Positions 29,727-39,285 of a DNA stretch of 53,353 nucleotides are shown piece after piece. Numbering within the stretch: position 1 is the first letter of the stretch; every line of letters begins with the position of its first letter. The notes under the pieces were generated by a model that worked only from the letters and a program-made list of their open reading frames with translations, was not told where the DNA came from and searched no databases. The position numbers were made by a program, and so were the translations under genes. The DNA lies in assembly GCA_009845835.1 (NCBI GenBank), contig VXYV01000009.1:1-53353 (forward strand). Direction: 5' to 3'. Origin of the DNA: Gammaproteobacteria bacterium (GTDB lineage Bacteria; Pseudomonadota; Gammaproteobacteria; Pseudomonadales; Azotimanducaceae).

Positions 29727-32366
29727 ATGTCAAACGAATGTAATTTACTTAAGCGTGTGATTAGCAAATGGTACGAATTTGTAAAGACTGTTACTTTCTC
29801 GATCGGTTTATTCGTACCGCTTGTCGTTTCGCAGATAATTTTGGCTCAAGCGACGGAAGACTGTTATGTTCCGCCCGGAACTACCCCTATCGAAGATCCG
29901 ACCGTTACTGCGGATCAGGCGACAGCGGACGAATCTCTGGTTAAAGACTTCACCCTTGAGGTGAGTGCAACATTCAAAGATTTTTCATCAAACGTTAATG
30001 ACCTTTCGCAAATCGTCTATTTCGGCTGCGTACTCCGATTAGAGGATAGCGCTTGGAGCTCAGATACAGTCTATCCGATTATGGTTAGTCCTTTTGGGCG
30101 AATAGTTTTTCATACTGAAGATATGTCTCTGTCAGGTAGATTGTTGGATCCGGCGGTTTTAAGTACGATTTATGTTTCACTAGGAGTCGCTCGTAGTGAC
30201 ATCGCAGACCTTCGGTCTTCCGACCCAGACATAGTGGCAGCTGCGCGGCGGGCGATTCTTGCCCAATTGGCTACCGAGCCGGATGCCGCATTTGATGCCA
30301 CCCGACCGATACCTGGAGTGCGACCTGGGATTCCGGGGGCAAAGGGATACGTGAGTGCTTACGTTGGTCGAACTTTTCGCATTCCATTGTTAGTGATTGG
30401 TGGATTTGATTTAACCATAGATCACATTGCTGAAGAAGTCATCGACTATGGGAATCCTACCATCACGGCAGAGCAAGTCGTCGATCGGCCAACCCTAAAG
30501 CAATTTGTTACTGAAGCGGGTAATTATTTTCTCGAAGCACAGGCAGACACGCGTGATGCCTTGCTAGCTTCCACTGTAAAGGTAGCAATGCGAGATCCAG
30601 ATGGTCCGTGGCGACACGGTTCCGTTTATATTTACATCTTGGATCTTAGAAGCAATATTTGTTACATGCACGCCGCAAATCCCAACCGTTGGGAGTTTCG
30701 TTCACTGACACCGGTCACTCGGGACGTGGCTAGCGGTGAGTTTATAGTCGAACTGATTGTTGAGGCGGCGAGAAGTAGTTCGGAGGGAGGTTTCGTCAGA
30801 TACTATTTTGATGATCCTACCAACGACAACGACAGTGCTGATTCGCCAAAGTTAGCATTTGCGCGTGAATTCTCCGGCACAATCGAAACCTTTGATGGCA
30901 GAGAAATCACGTCGAACTATATCGTCGTCTCGGGCATTTATCTGACTTCACCCGAAGTGGTGAAAGAACGTCAAAATAGGGTTCTTGCGGCACTACTCCC
31001 ACAGGTCATGAGAACTATCACCGCTAGTTCGGTCAATGCGATTTCTGATCGATTACAGTTCGCCTACTCAAACTCTGAACAATCCTCTGCTCTCAATTTA
31101 GATGATAGCGCAATGCTAACAAAGCTTCATTCAGTTACCAGAGACAATAGAAATAGCGGTGTATTTGATGGATTCAGGTTGATCAATGACTTTAATTTTC
31201 ATTCTAAACTGCCTACTGGTAGCGCTAACGGACTCCTGGGTGGTTTGACATTTTGGGGGAATATTGATCAGCGATCACTCTCCGACGACAACCTTCAAAT
31301 ATTAGAGTACGATGGTAAAGTCAATAGTGTTAATCTTGGAGTCGATCGTAAAATCGGCGAGAATTTAATAGGAGGTGTGTCGTTCACTCGATCTAGTGCT
31401 ACGGTGGACTATACGGATCCCGAGCTAGTTATTGGTGAGTTCTCGATCACGAACTCCTCTATCAATCCCTATTTAGGATGGCAGAAACCCGATAGTGGAT
31501 TGTTTATGTGGGCTGCGGCAGGTTTTGGCGGCGGTGAAGTTGGCTTTGAGGAGTCGACTAACTCACAAGAGAGTGATTTAACGCAAAGAATGATCGCGAC
31601 TGGTATTCAACAGTCGTTGTATTCGAGCGAAAGTTTCTTGCGTGGTGGAACTACAAGCCTACAACTAAAAGGTGAGACCGCGGTCACTGAAGCAACGGTG
31701 GACGATAATGGCATTCTCGAAGAAACAAGTCTGAGTGCTACCCGTACTCGATTGTCGCTGGAGGGAATGTATTCTCGACAGTTGGCGTCGAATGCCACCC
31801 TTACTCCAGCTATTGAGATTGGCTGGCGACACGATGGTGGCGATGGCGATACCGGTGGAGGTTTCGAGTTGGGAATGGCATTGGGGTATACAACCGGTCG
31901 TCTCGCCTTCAAGCTAGACACGCAAACTTTACTCAGTCATTCCGAGTTGGATGACTACAATGAATGGAAAGTTGGCGGTATGGTTACTTTTCTACCTACG
32001 AATGGCAACTCTGGGTTTTCCATGTCTGCGGGTACTTCTTGGGGGACTCAGCGACCGAATGAGTTAGCATTCCAAACCCTAGACTCGAAGAACGATTTGC
32101 AGGTCTTCACGCAATTCGAAGATAAATCATTGCCATCGCTCACTTACCACACTGAGTTACGATATGACTTTAAGCAACCTACTGGATTGGGTTTGTGGAC
32201 TTTCTATCGAGGTTATGCAAGCACCGATGAATCAAGATCGCTTGAGTTGGGAGCTACTTACCGATCCGTTTTAGGAATTGATACTAGTTTGCGGTTAGGT
32301 TTTGTAGATCGTCTTGATCAACCGGCGCAGTTTCATATTAAACTCGGCGGTACTATACACTGGTGA
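29727..32366 (+). CDS. Outer-membrane protein with autotransporter-like barrel
   Basis: An 879-residue exported protein. The ATG at 29727 is chosen because GGAGG lies four bases upstream and it gives a plausible long signal peptide (hydrophobic core VTFSIGLFVPLVV, ending ILAQA near 42). An ATG at 29661 in the same frame would overlap the preceding gene. Residues about 43-500 form an unrecognised passenger-like region, with one segment of segregated Cys residues and mixed beta content. The last 300 or so residues alternate polar and hydrophobic strands (GGLTFWGNIDQRS, INPYLGWQK, LELGATYRSVLG) and end FHIKLGGTIHW, as in autotransporter beta-barrels. Surface display is inferred. The gene lies between the two tRNA genes, in an accessory insertion. 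Confidence 0.8.
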   Translation: MSNECNLLKRVISKWYEFVKTVTFSIGLFVPLVVSQIILAQATEDCYVPPGTTPIEDPTVTADQATADESLVKDFTLEVSATFKDFSSNVNDLSQIVYFGCVLRLEDSAWSSDTVYPIMVSPFGRIVFHTEDMSLSGRLLDPAVLSTIYVSLGVARSDIADLRSSDPDIVAAARRAILAQLATEPDAAFDATRPIPGVRPGIPGAKGYVSAYVGRTFRIPLLVIGGFDLTIDHIAEEVIDYGNPTITAEQVVDRPTLKQFVTEAGNYFLEAQADTRDALLASTVKVAMRDPDGPWRHGSVYIYILDLRSNICYMHAANPNRWEFRSLTPVTRDVASGEFIVELIVEAARSSSEGGFVRYYFDDPTNDNDSADSPKLAFAREFSGTIETFDGREITSNYIVVSGIYLTSPEVVKERQNRVLAALLPQVMRTITASSVNAISDRLQFAYSNSEQSSALNLDDSAMLTKLHSVTRDNRNSGVFDGFRLINDFNFHSKLPTGSANGLLGGLTFWGNIDQRSLSDDNLQILEYDGKVNSVNLGVDRKIGENLIGGVSFTRSSATVDYTDPELVIGEFSITNSSINPYLGWQKPDSGLFMWAAAGFGGGEVGFEESTNSQESDLTQRMIATGIQQSLYSSESFLRGGTTSLQLKGETAVTEATVDDNGILEETSLSATRTRLSLEGMYSRQLASNATLTPAIEIGWRHDGGDGDTGGGFELGMALGYTTGRLAFKLDTQTLLSHSELDDYNEWKVGGMVTFLPTNGNSGFSMSAGTSWGTQRPNELAFQTLDSKNDLQVFTQFEDKSLPSLTYHTELRYDFKQPTGLGLWTFYRGYASTDESRSLELGATYRSVLGIDTSLRLGFVDRLDQPAQFHIKLGGTIHW

Positions 32367-32523
32367 ACTTACTAATACCGTAATAGGCGGAAGTTTAGAA
32401 AGAAAGTTCATATAGCCCGGTAGAACATCGAATCTTAACGCCGAGTTCGAGACTAGGCTTGCCTTCGCGCGCCTGAGAATTAGTCGCGAAAACTTCGTAT
32501 TCGTATAATTATGTCAATACTGA

Positions 32524-32599
32524 TGCGGGGTGGAGCAGTTGGCAGCTCAATGGGCTCATAACCCATAGGTCGGAGGTTCGAATCCTCCCCCCGCTACCA
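32524..32599 (+). tRNA. Initiator tRNA-fMet (CAT)
   Basis: A 76-nt tRNA with encoded CCA. Acceptor positions 2-7 (GCGGGG) pair with CCCCGC, while positions 1 and 72 are both T and cannot pair. A mismatch at 1:72 is the initiator hallmark. The anticodon stem has the three consecutive G:C pairs (GGG/CCC) that define initiators, around loop CTCATAA. It lies upstream of rimP-nusA-infB, the same place as metY in E. coli. Confidence 0.95.
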
Positions 32600-32834
32600 T
32601 GAAGGTGAAGAAAACAACCTCTTCCGGATAAAGAATTCACCTCGTGTTGCACCTCGCATCGGAAGGTGGGGGGTGCCAAAAATAGACTACCCAATAACGC
32701 TACCGTACGAAACTAAATACTCGTACTTTCATAGCGAAATCCCACGTTAATTTGTTGTGGCTAAGGTGAGCTAGATAGCAACCTTCATCTTTTTACCCGC
32801 GGCCTTTACTTTAAGATTAGGAGATTCTCGCTCT

Positions 32835-33293
32835 GTGCGAACTAACTCAACAGGACTAGAAGAGGTATTGCGACCTACCATTGAAGGACTGGGATATATC
32901 ATGTGGGGAATCGACTATAACAAGTACAAGAATCGTGCGAGTTTGTGTGTTTACATTGACTCAAACACTGGCATTACAGTAGACGATTGTGCTCAGGTGA
33001 GCAATCAGCTTGAAGGTGTACTTGATGTTGAAGCATTGGTGCCACCGAATTGTACCTTACAAGTGTCGTCTCCAGGTCTAGACCGAATACTTTTTCGTCC
33101 CGAACAGTTTGGGGAACGCATTGGGACAGATATTGACGTAAAACTACGCTGGCCTATACGAGGCCGTTCACGGGTCCGTGGAAAGTTGACCGCTTGTAAC
33201 GACACTCACTTCAATATGGAAGTGGAACAAGAAGAATATGAAGTAGAGTTTGCCCAAGTGAGTCGAGCACGAGTCGTACCGAATTTGGATTGA
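32835..33293 (+). CDS. rimP: Ribosome maturation factor RimP
   Basis: A 152-residue protein required for 30S subunit maturation. The family signature LQVSSPGLDRILFRPEQF (residues 75-92) and the early YIMWGIDYNKYKN followed by LCVYID are clear. The C-terminal SH3-like domain carries VRGKLTACNDTHFNMEV. The start is GTG with AGGAG eleven bases upstream. It heads the rimP-nusA-infB-rbfA-truB-rpsO-pnp run, 235 bp after tRNA-fMet. I see no clear terminator in that leader. Confidence 0.95.
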   Translation: MRTNSTGLEEVLRPTIEGLGYIMWGIDYNKYKNRASLCVYIDSNTGITVDDCAQVSNQLEGVLDVEALVPPNCTLQVSSPGLDRILFRPEQFGERIGTDIDVKLRWPIRGRSRVRGKLTACNDTHFNMEVEQEEYEVEFAQVSRARVVPNLD

Positions 33294-33303
33294 TAAGAAA
33301 CTT

Positions 33304-34872
33304 ATGAACTTTACCGATATGAAAAACGCAGTGGAATCAGTATCGAATGAGAAACGGGTTCCTAAAGAAGCGGTATTTGCCGCCATCGAGTCAGCACTAG
33401 CAACCGCCACCAAACGGCGAGTTCGTGAAGACGCGAAATTCAGAGTTTCGATTGACTGGGACGAATCTAAATGTGAAACCTTTAGGGTCTGGACTGTCGT
33501 CGATCCCGAGTTAATGGGAGAGAACCAATCTGAAGAGGACGCGGAAGATTTAACAAGTGAACTAGATTGGAAAAATCAAGAGTTCAATCCTGATGCACAT
33601 CTGACTCTCGACCAAGCACAAGAAAAGCAACCATCGTTGAAACTAGGCGATGAATGGGAAGAGCCCTGGCCGAGTATTAATCAAGGTCGGATCATGGCGC
33701 AGATTGTGAAACAAGTGATAGCCCAAAAACTACGTGAAGCCGAACGTAATCGCGTCGCTGAAGAATACCGAGATTCGGTCGGAAAACTGGTGAGTGGTAC
33801 CGTTAAACGCCAAGGACGAGAAAATCTTATTTTGGAACTTGGTGGTAGTGTTGAAGGAATCATACACAAGGACAATTTGATTCAACGACAACACCATCGA
33901 GTAAATGATCGCGTCCAAGCCTATCTACTCAAGATTGAATCCGAAAACAAAGGACCTCTGCTCACGTTATCGCGAACGTGTAAGGAAATGTTGGTAGAAC
34001 TTTTTAAGAAGGAAGTACCGGAGATTGCTGAAGACGTGATTGAAATCCGTGCCGTTGCGCGCATTCCAGGGCAGCGTGCCAAGATTGCCGTTACGACGAA
34101 CGATGGTCGGATCGATGCGGTAGGAGCGTGTGTAGGTATGCGTGGTTCTCGGGTACAAGCAGTTTCGTCGGAATTGGAAAACGAGCGAATTGATGTGCTG
34201 CAATGGTCGGCCGATCCAGCGCAATTAGTCGCAAACGCGATGAGTCCTGCCGTTATCGAACAAATTATCAAAGATGAAGATTTACATTCGATGGACGTTC
34301 TGGTTCGTCCCGAACATCATGCAACTGCAATCGGTTCGAATGGTGAGAACGTACGGTTAGCAAGTGAACTAACCGGTTGGAAATTGAATATTCGCAGCTA
34401 TGACGAGGTGATTAAAGAGCAGGAAGAACGAGAAAATTTGCTGATGCAGACGTTCATGGAACGATTACAGGTCGACGAAGATTTAGCTCAAGTATTGCTC
34501 GAAGAGAACTTCAACTCGTTAGAGGAGATTGCGTATTGTGAAATCGAAGAAATGCTCTCGATTGAAGGATTCAATGAGGAGTTAGTCGCTGTTCTTCGAG
34601 ATCGTGCTACTGCAGCTGTCGAAGAAGATGCTGCTTCTGGTGTAGTCGATGAATCGCAAGCACGAGCACCAAGCGTGGATTTGATCAATCTGGAAGGCAT
34701 GACCGACTCATTGGCGTGGCGACTTGCGGCCGAAGGAGTACGAACGGTAGAAGATCTTGCCGATCAAGCTATCCCAGATATCTTGGATATGGAAATCGGC
34801 GTGAGTGCAGAACTGGCCGGTAAACTCATCATGACGGCGCGCTCGCCGATGTTTGCCGACTCCAAGAAGTAG
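33304..34872 (+). CDS. nusA: Transcription termination/antitermination protein NusA
   Basis: A 522-residue RNA polymerase partner acting in pausing, termination and rRNA antitermination. Domains in order: N-terminal RNAP-binding domain (about 1-150), S1 (about 155-220, SGTVKRQGRENLILEL), two KH domains (about 225-370, with RIPGQRAKIAV and VGMRGSRVQAV), and two acidic helical repeats (about 385-515). An acidic insert in the N-domain (EDAEDLTSELDWKNQEF, about 75-100) makes it longer than E. coli NusA (495). It starts 10 bp after rimP. Confidence 0.97.
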   Translation: MNFTDMKNAVESVSNEKRVPKEAVFAAIESALATATKRRVREDAKFRVSIDWDESKCETFRVWTVVDPELMGENQSEEDAEDLTSELDWKNQEFNPDAHLTLDQAQEKQPSLKLGDEWEEPWPSINQGRIMAQIVKQVIAQKLREAERNRVAEEYRDSVGKLVSGTVKRQGRENLILELGGSVEGIIHKDNLIQRQHHRVNDRVQAYLLKIESENKGPLLTLSRTCKEMLVELFKKEVPEIAEDVIEIRAVARIPGQRAKIAVTTNDGRIDAVGACVGMRGSRVQAVSSELENERIDVLQWSADPAQLVANAMSPAVIEQIIKDEDLHSMDVLVRPEHHATAIGSNGENVRLASELTGWKLNIRSYDEVIKEQEERENLLMQTFMERLQVDEDLAQVLLEENFNSLEEIAYCEIEEMLSIEGFNEELVAVLRDRATAAVEEDAASGVVDESQARAPSVDLINLEGMTDSLAWRLAAEGVRTVEDLADQAIPDILDMEIGVSAELAGKLIMTARSPMFADSKK

Positions 34873-34915
34873 TTTTAAGTTGCTCGACGACTAGAAAGCA
34901 TTAATCGATAGAGAC

Positions 34916-37636
34916 ATGACGAACCTAGGGAAAGATACCGTAGTAGAAGTCGCAAAGCGACTACAGTACGATGTCGATAAACTTTTAGAACTGATTGCAG
35001 CGGCTGGCTTACCGCAAAATTCTGGTACCGACGTATTCACGAACGACGATATGCGTACGTTAAAGGATTACATGTCAGCTAACCCAACTCAGCCCACTCT
35101 AACACGTACGACTTTAGGCGTTGCTCGTAATCAACCCGCGGGCGAAAAATCAAATGCTCCACCCAGTGGTACCCTGCGTGCCGGTGGGACGTTGAGTAGT
35201 TCGCGCAAGGCAAACTCAACGGTAAAAGTGGCGACAGTCAGGCGGCGCCGTCTAGTCAAGCCAATAACGGGACAAACGGCAGCTGCCGAAAAAACATCGG
35301 ACACTGCTAAGACTCAAAAACAGAAGCCAACAACTCCAGTCGACGATACTGAAACCAAGCATGTAGATGTTGCTGATACAACGACGGCAAAAACTACCGA
35401 CGAAAGTACCCAATCACAGCTCGAACTGGAAAAACAACGTATTCATTCTGATGAAGAAAAACGCCAGTTGGGCGAGGATCAGGTACGGCGCGATAAAGAA
35501 AAACGTGATGAAGACACCCGTAAACGGCAAGAAGCAGAAGACAAGAAACGAACCTTAAAAGCTGAACGCAAGGCTAAGAAAGAAGAAGCGAAAGAAGCCG
35601 CTAAAAAAGAGTCTGAACGACTTCGTCGGGAAGCAGTAGAGGCGGTTGTGGCAGCTGAAGCTGAAGTGATTTCCGCCGAAAAACCCGGAGCTAAACGGTC
35701 TCGTGAAGAAAAAACTAAAGGTTTCCAGAAAGGTACGCTAAAAGGGCACTCAATTGTCTCCGGTCGACGAAAAGGTGGTGCAGGTCGCGGCCAAGGTTCC
35801 TTAGGTGTACGCCGGCGCAAACGAACACCGGCACTCGATGTGGAAAAACATGGTGGAGAATTTTCTCGACCAGTTGAAAGAATCATCCACGATGTCGAGG
35901 TGGGTGATGGAGTCACCGTCGGCGAACTAGCCCGGCGCATGTCGGTCAAAGCCGGTGAAGTGATCAAGACTCTCATGGCAATGGGTGAGTTAGTCACGAT
36001 CAACGAAACACTTGATCAAGATACTGCTGTTCTTGTGGTCGAAGAAATGGGACATCGAGTCAAATTAGTGTCTAGTGATCCAATGGAGGAAGAACTCGAG
36101 TTAGCACAAAGTAAGGAAGGAGTCGAGGAACCACGACCTCCGGTAGTAACAGTTATGGGTCACGTCGATCATGGAAAGACTTCATTGTTAGACTACATTC
36201 GTGAAACTCATGTTGTGAACGAGGAACACGGTGGTATTACACAGCATATTGGTGCTTATCACGTTGTAACCGAAGAAGGTGCATTTACGTTCCTGGATAC
36301 GCCTGGTCATGCACTGTTTTCTTCGATGCGAGCTCGCGGCGCAAATGCTACGGATATCGTGGTTTTGGTTTGTGCTGCCGACGACGGTGTGATGCCACAG
36401 ACCCAAGAAGCCGTACAACATGCTCAAGCTGCTAAAGTTCCAATCATTGTGGCGATCAACAAGATGGATAAAGAAGGGGCGGACCCGGAGAGTGTAAAGA
36501 CTGAACTGAGTAACATCGGGGTTACTCCGGATGACTGGGGAGGTGACTCTCCGTTCGTACAAGTTTCGGCGAAAACTGGCGATGGTATCAAAGATTTATT
36601 GAGTGCGATCGCTTTGGTGTCCGAATTGTCAGAACTCACTGCTGTGAACGAAGGTCCAGCGAGTGGTATTGTGATTGAAAGTAAATTAGATCGTGGTAAA
36701 GGACCTGTCGCAAGCCTCCTCGTACAAAACGGCAAATTGCAGAAGGGCGATATCATTCTTGCGGGTGAATGCTTCGGTAAAGTTCGGTCCCTTGTCACGG
36801 ATCAAAGTTCAGTCGTTTCCTCCGCACAGCCATCAACGCCTGTGGAGATACTTGGGTTGAACGGCGTACCGGTCGCGGGCGATAAGTTCAATGTCACGCA
36901 CGATGAGAAACGAGCGCGCCAACTTGCCGTAGCGCGCGCGTCGAAGCAACAGAAGAGAATCAATTCCTTACAACAATCTAAGCGTTTAGAAAATATGTTC
37001 GCTGGACTGGGTAAGGGTGAGAAACGAATCTTGAAAATTATCGTAAAAACCGATGTACGCGGCACCTTGGAAGCTATCGCACAAGCTTGTTCTGAAATCG
37101 GCAATGATGAGGTAGCAGTACAGATCTTAGGTTCCGGCGTCGGTGGCATCACTGAATCCGACGCTAACTTAGCACTCACTTATGATGCAATGATCTTTGG
37201 ATTCAACGTACGTCTTGATAACTCAGCTAAGAAAGTTGTGGAGAAACATGACATTAGTGTGCGGTATTACAACATTGTTTACGAACTCTTGGAAGACGTT
37301 AAAAAGATCCTTGAAGAAATGTTGGTACCGGATGTGCGGGAAGAAATTGTTGGTACAGCTGAAGTTCGAGATGTGTTCCATTCGCCGCGCTTCGGTCAAA
37401 TTGCTGGGTGTCGAGTCGTCGAAGGTACAGTATTTCGCAACAAGAAAATTCGTGTCCTACGCGACAGTACGGTGATTTATGAAGGCGAACTCGAATCTTT
37501 ACGACGCTTCAAAGATGATGTCAATGAAGTGAAGAATGGACTTGAGTGTGGTATCGGAGTAAGGAATTACAACGATGTCCGTGAAGGTGACCGCATTGAA
37601 GTATTCGATGCGCGTGAAATTGCTCGAGCGTTATAG
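34916..37636 (+). CDS. infB: Translation initiation factor IF-2
   Basis: A 906-residue GTPase that places initiator tRNA on the 30S subunit and promotes subunit joining. The N-terminal region has a small IF2-N fold (about 1-55), then a long Lys/Glu/Arg-rich, mostly helical linker (about 150-270). The G domain has G1 GHVDHGKT at 415-422, DTPGH for G3 and NKMD for G4. The C-terminal domains end with GDRIEVFDAREIARAL. Its target tRNA-fMet is encoded upstream in the same block. Confidence 0.98.
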   Translation: MTNLGKDTVVEVAKRLQYDVDKLLELIAAAGLPQNSGTDVFTNDDMRTLKDYMSANPTQPTLTRTTLGVARNQPAGEKSNAPPSGTLRAGGTLSSSRKANSTVKVATVRRRRLVKPITGQTAAAEKTSDTAKTQKQKPTTPVDDTETKHVDVADTTTAKTTDESTQSQLELEKQRIHSDEEKRQLGEDQVRRDKEKRDEDTRKRQEAEDKKRTLKAERKAKKEEAKEAAKKESERLRREAVEAVVAAEAEVISAEKPGAKRSREEKTKGFQKGTLKGHSIVSGRRKGGAGRGQGSLGVRRRKRTPALDVEKHGGEFSRPVERIIHDVEVGDGVTVGELARRMSVKAGEVIKTLMAMGELVTINETLDQDTAVLVVEEMGHRVKLVSSDPMEEELELAQSKEGVEEPRPPVVTVMGHVDHGKTSLLDYIRETHVVNEEHGGITQHIGAYHVVTEEGAFTFLDTPGHALFSSMRARGANATDIVVLVCAADDGVMPQTQEAVQHAQAAKVPIIVAINKMDKEGADPESVKTELSNIGVTPDDWGGDSPFVQVSAKTGDGIKDLLSAIALVSELSELTAVNEGPASGIVIESKLDRGKGPVASLLVQNGKLQKGDIILAGECFGKVRSLVTDQSSVVSSAQPSTPVEILGLNGVPVAGDKFNVTHDEKRARQLAVARASKQQKRINSLQQSKRLENMFAGLGKGEKRILKIIVKTDVRGTLEAIAQACSEIGNDEVAVQILGSGVGGITESDANLALTYDAMIFGFNVRLDNSAKKVVEKHDISVRYYNIVYELLEDVKKILEEMLVPDVREEIVGTAEVRDVFHSPRFGQIAGCRVVEGTVFRNKKIRVLRDSTVIYEGELESLRRFKDDVNEVKNGLECGIGVRNYNDVREGDRIEVFDAREIARAL

Positions 37637-38049
37637 TGCGACGAGTACGAGTACTCAATCGTGCACAGTCATTTGGGCGCGAGCAACGTGTGGCAGAGTT
37701 TTTACGCCGCGAGCTCGGTGATTTGATTCGTACCAAAATGCGTGATCCGCGAATTGACACACGGAATATTTTGTTAAACGATGTGCGCGTCTCACGTGAT
37801 TTACGTTTTGCCGATATCTATCTACGAGACTGTAAACCTGACGGTCCGCAACCGGACATACTGATCGAGGTATTTCAAAAAGCAGCTGGCTTTTTACGTA
37901 CGGAACTTTCGCAACGGCACTCTATGCGCCACACACCGGAGTTACGTTTCATCTATGACTCTTTAGAAGAACAAGGTGGTACGATCGATAGTTTGATCGA
38001 TAGAGCTGTCGATATTGAAACTCACACGGAACAGAGTGCTTGTGACTAA
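37636..38049 (+). CDS. rbfA: Ribosome-binding factor A
   Basis: A 137-residue KH-fold protein needed for 16S rRNA 5' end maturation and cold adaptation. The conserved pattern REQRVAEFLRRELGDLIRTK (residues 15-34), DVRVSRDLRFADIYL and LRTELSQRHSMRHTPELRF is clear. The GTG start shares its first base with the infB stop (TAGTG), giving tight translational coupling. Its last 8 bp overlap the chosen truB start. Confidence 0.96.
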   Translation: MRRVRVLNRAQSFGREQRVAEFLRRELGDLIRTKMRDPRIDTRNILLNDVRVSRDLRFADIYLRDCKPDGPQPDILIEVFQKAAGFLRTELSQRHSMRHTPELRFIYDSLEEQGGTIDSLIDRAVDIETHTEQSACD

Positions 38050-38959
38050 GCGACGCAGACGAGGGCAAGATATTGACGGTGTCTTAGTGCTGGACAAACC
38101 CTCGGGATTGACTTCCAACGAAAGTCTACAGCGTGTGAAACGGTTATTTGACGCCCGTAAAGTCGGTCACACAGGAAGTTTGGATACTTTAGCGACTGGA
38201 GTTCTCCCTTTGTGCTTTGGCGAAGCAACTAAGTTTTCGAGATTTCTATTGAATGCCGATAAATCCTATCACGTGCACTCAATCTTGGGGATAGCGACGA
38301 ATACAGGCGATGCTGATGGAGAGGTTGTACAACGTAGTGAAACTAGCCACATACAACACGAAGAATTGGAAAATGCATTAGTTGGATTTCGCGGTAGTTT
38401 CGACCAAATTCCACCCATGTTCTCAGCGATCAAGCGCAATGGTCAACCGTTGTATAAATTAGCGCGGAAAGGAGTTGAAGTTCCTCGTCAAGCACGTCCA
38501 GTAACAGTTAACAAAAATACATTGACTCACTTCGAAAATCCTCACTTTCAACTTGATATTCAATGTAGTAAGGGCACCTATATCCGGACGATTGTGGATG
38601 ATATTGGGAGGAAATTAGGAGTTGGCGCGCACGTTACGGCTTTACGGCGCCGTTCGGTTGGAACGTTCGATGAGACAAAACTCGTTTCGATTGAAGAATT
38701 GGAATCGGCTAAAGAGCAAGGAACCTTAAAGTCATTGCTACTACCTATTTCAAGTGTGGTCGAAGAGTGGCCAGCAATATTTGTGGCCGGTCCAACTGCT
38801 TACAACGTAAGGCATGGACAACCGATACGAGTACGCCAAACACCAGCCGAGGGATGGGTCAAGTTGTGCGAAACCGTAGGGGATTCTCGAGTACGATTTT
38901 TAGGTATTGGTGAGGTTCTTGACGACGGTCGAGTCGCGCCGCGACGATTGCTAGCTTGA
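38042..38959 (+). CDS. truB: tRNA pseudouridine(55) synthase TruB
   Basis: A 305-residue enzyme making pseudouridine 55 in the T-loop of tRNAs. The GTG at 38042 is chosen because the product ([20 protein letters not shown]) aligns with E. coli TruB; the frame stays open upstream to 38015. Catalytic Asp48 lies in [12 protein letters not shown], where the residue after Asp is Thr instead of the usual Pro. The [13 protein letters not shown] motif and the C-terminal PUA-like domain (GQPIRVR) are present. It overlaps rbfA by 8 bp. Confidence 0.95.
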   Translation: MTKRRRRGQDIDGVLVLDKPSGLTSNESLQRVKRLFDARKVGHTGSLDTLATGVLPLCFGEATKFSRFLLNADKSYHVHSILGIATNTGDADGEVVQRSETSHIQHEELENALVGFRGSFDQIPPMFSAIKRNGQPLYKLARKGVEVPRQARPVTVNKNTLTHFENPHFQLDIQCSKGTYIRTIVDDIGRKLGVGAHVTALRRRSVGTFDETKLVSIEELESAKEQGTLKSLLLPISSVVEEWPAIFVAGPTAYNVRHGQPIRVRQTPAEGWVKLCETVGDSRVRFLGIGEVLDDGRVAPRRLLA

Positions 38960-38993
38960 ACACAAAACAGAACAAATTTCACGGAGAATTTAT

Positions 38994-39263
38994 ATGGCAC
39001 TAAGTGCAGAACAAAAAGGGGAACTTGTTGCCGAGTACAAGATAAATGAAAAAGATACCGGGTCACCTGAGGTTCAGGTTGCTTTGTTAACCAAAAACAT
39101 TGAGGAGATCCAGTCACATTTGAAGGTACATGCGGGCGACAAACACTCACGTAGAGGTCTACAGAATATGGTTGCGCAACGGCGCAAGATGCTGGACTAT
39201 CTCAAGTCGAAAGATCTCAATCGCTATACACAATTGATTTCAAAACTAGGGATCAGACGTTAA
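38994..39263 (+). CDS. rpsO: 30S ribosomal protein S15
   Basis: An 89-residue small-subunit protein binding the central domain of 16S rRNA. The family core [16 protein letters not shown] and [20 protein letters not shown] is unmistakable, and the length is standard. The ATG follows GGAG. As in E. coli it directly precedes pnp (22-bp gap). No hairpin terminator was seen between the two, so a joint transcript is likely. Confidence 0.98.
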   Translation: MALSAEQKGELVAEYKINEKDTGSPEVQVALLTKNIEEIQSHLKVHAGDKHSRRGLQNMVAQRRKMLDYLKSKDLNRYTQLISKLGIRR

Positions 39264-39285
39264 AAAACAATAGAAGGGGAATACA

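Noticed and set aside
35479-36003. A 174-residue Ser/Arg-rich minus-strand frame
   Set aside because: It is the shadow of the charged linker of infB; composition follows from the Lys/Glu/Arg codons opposite.
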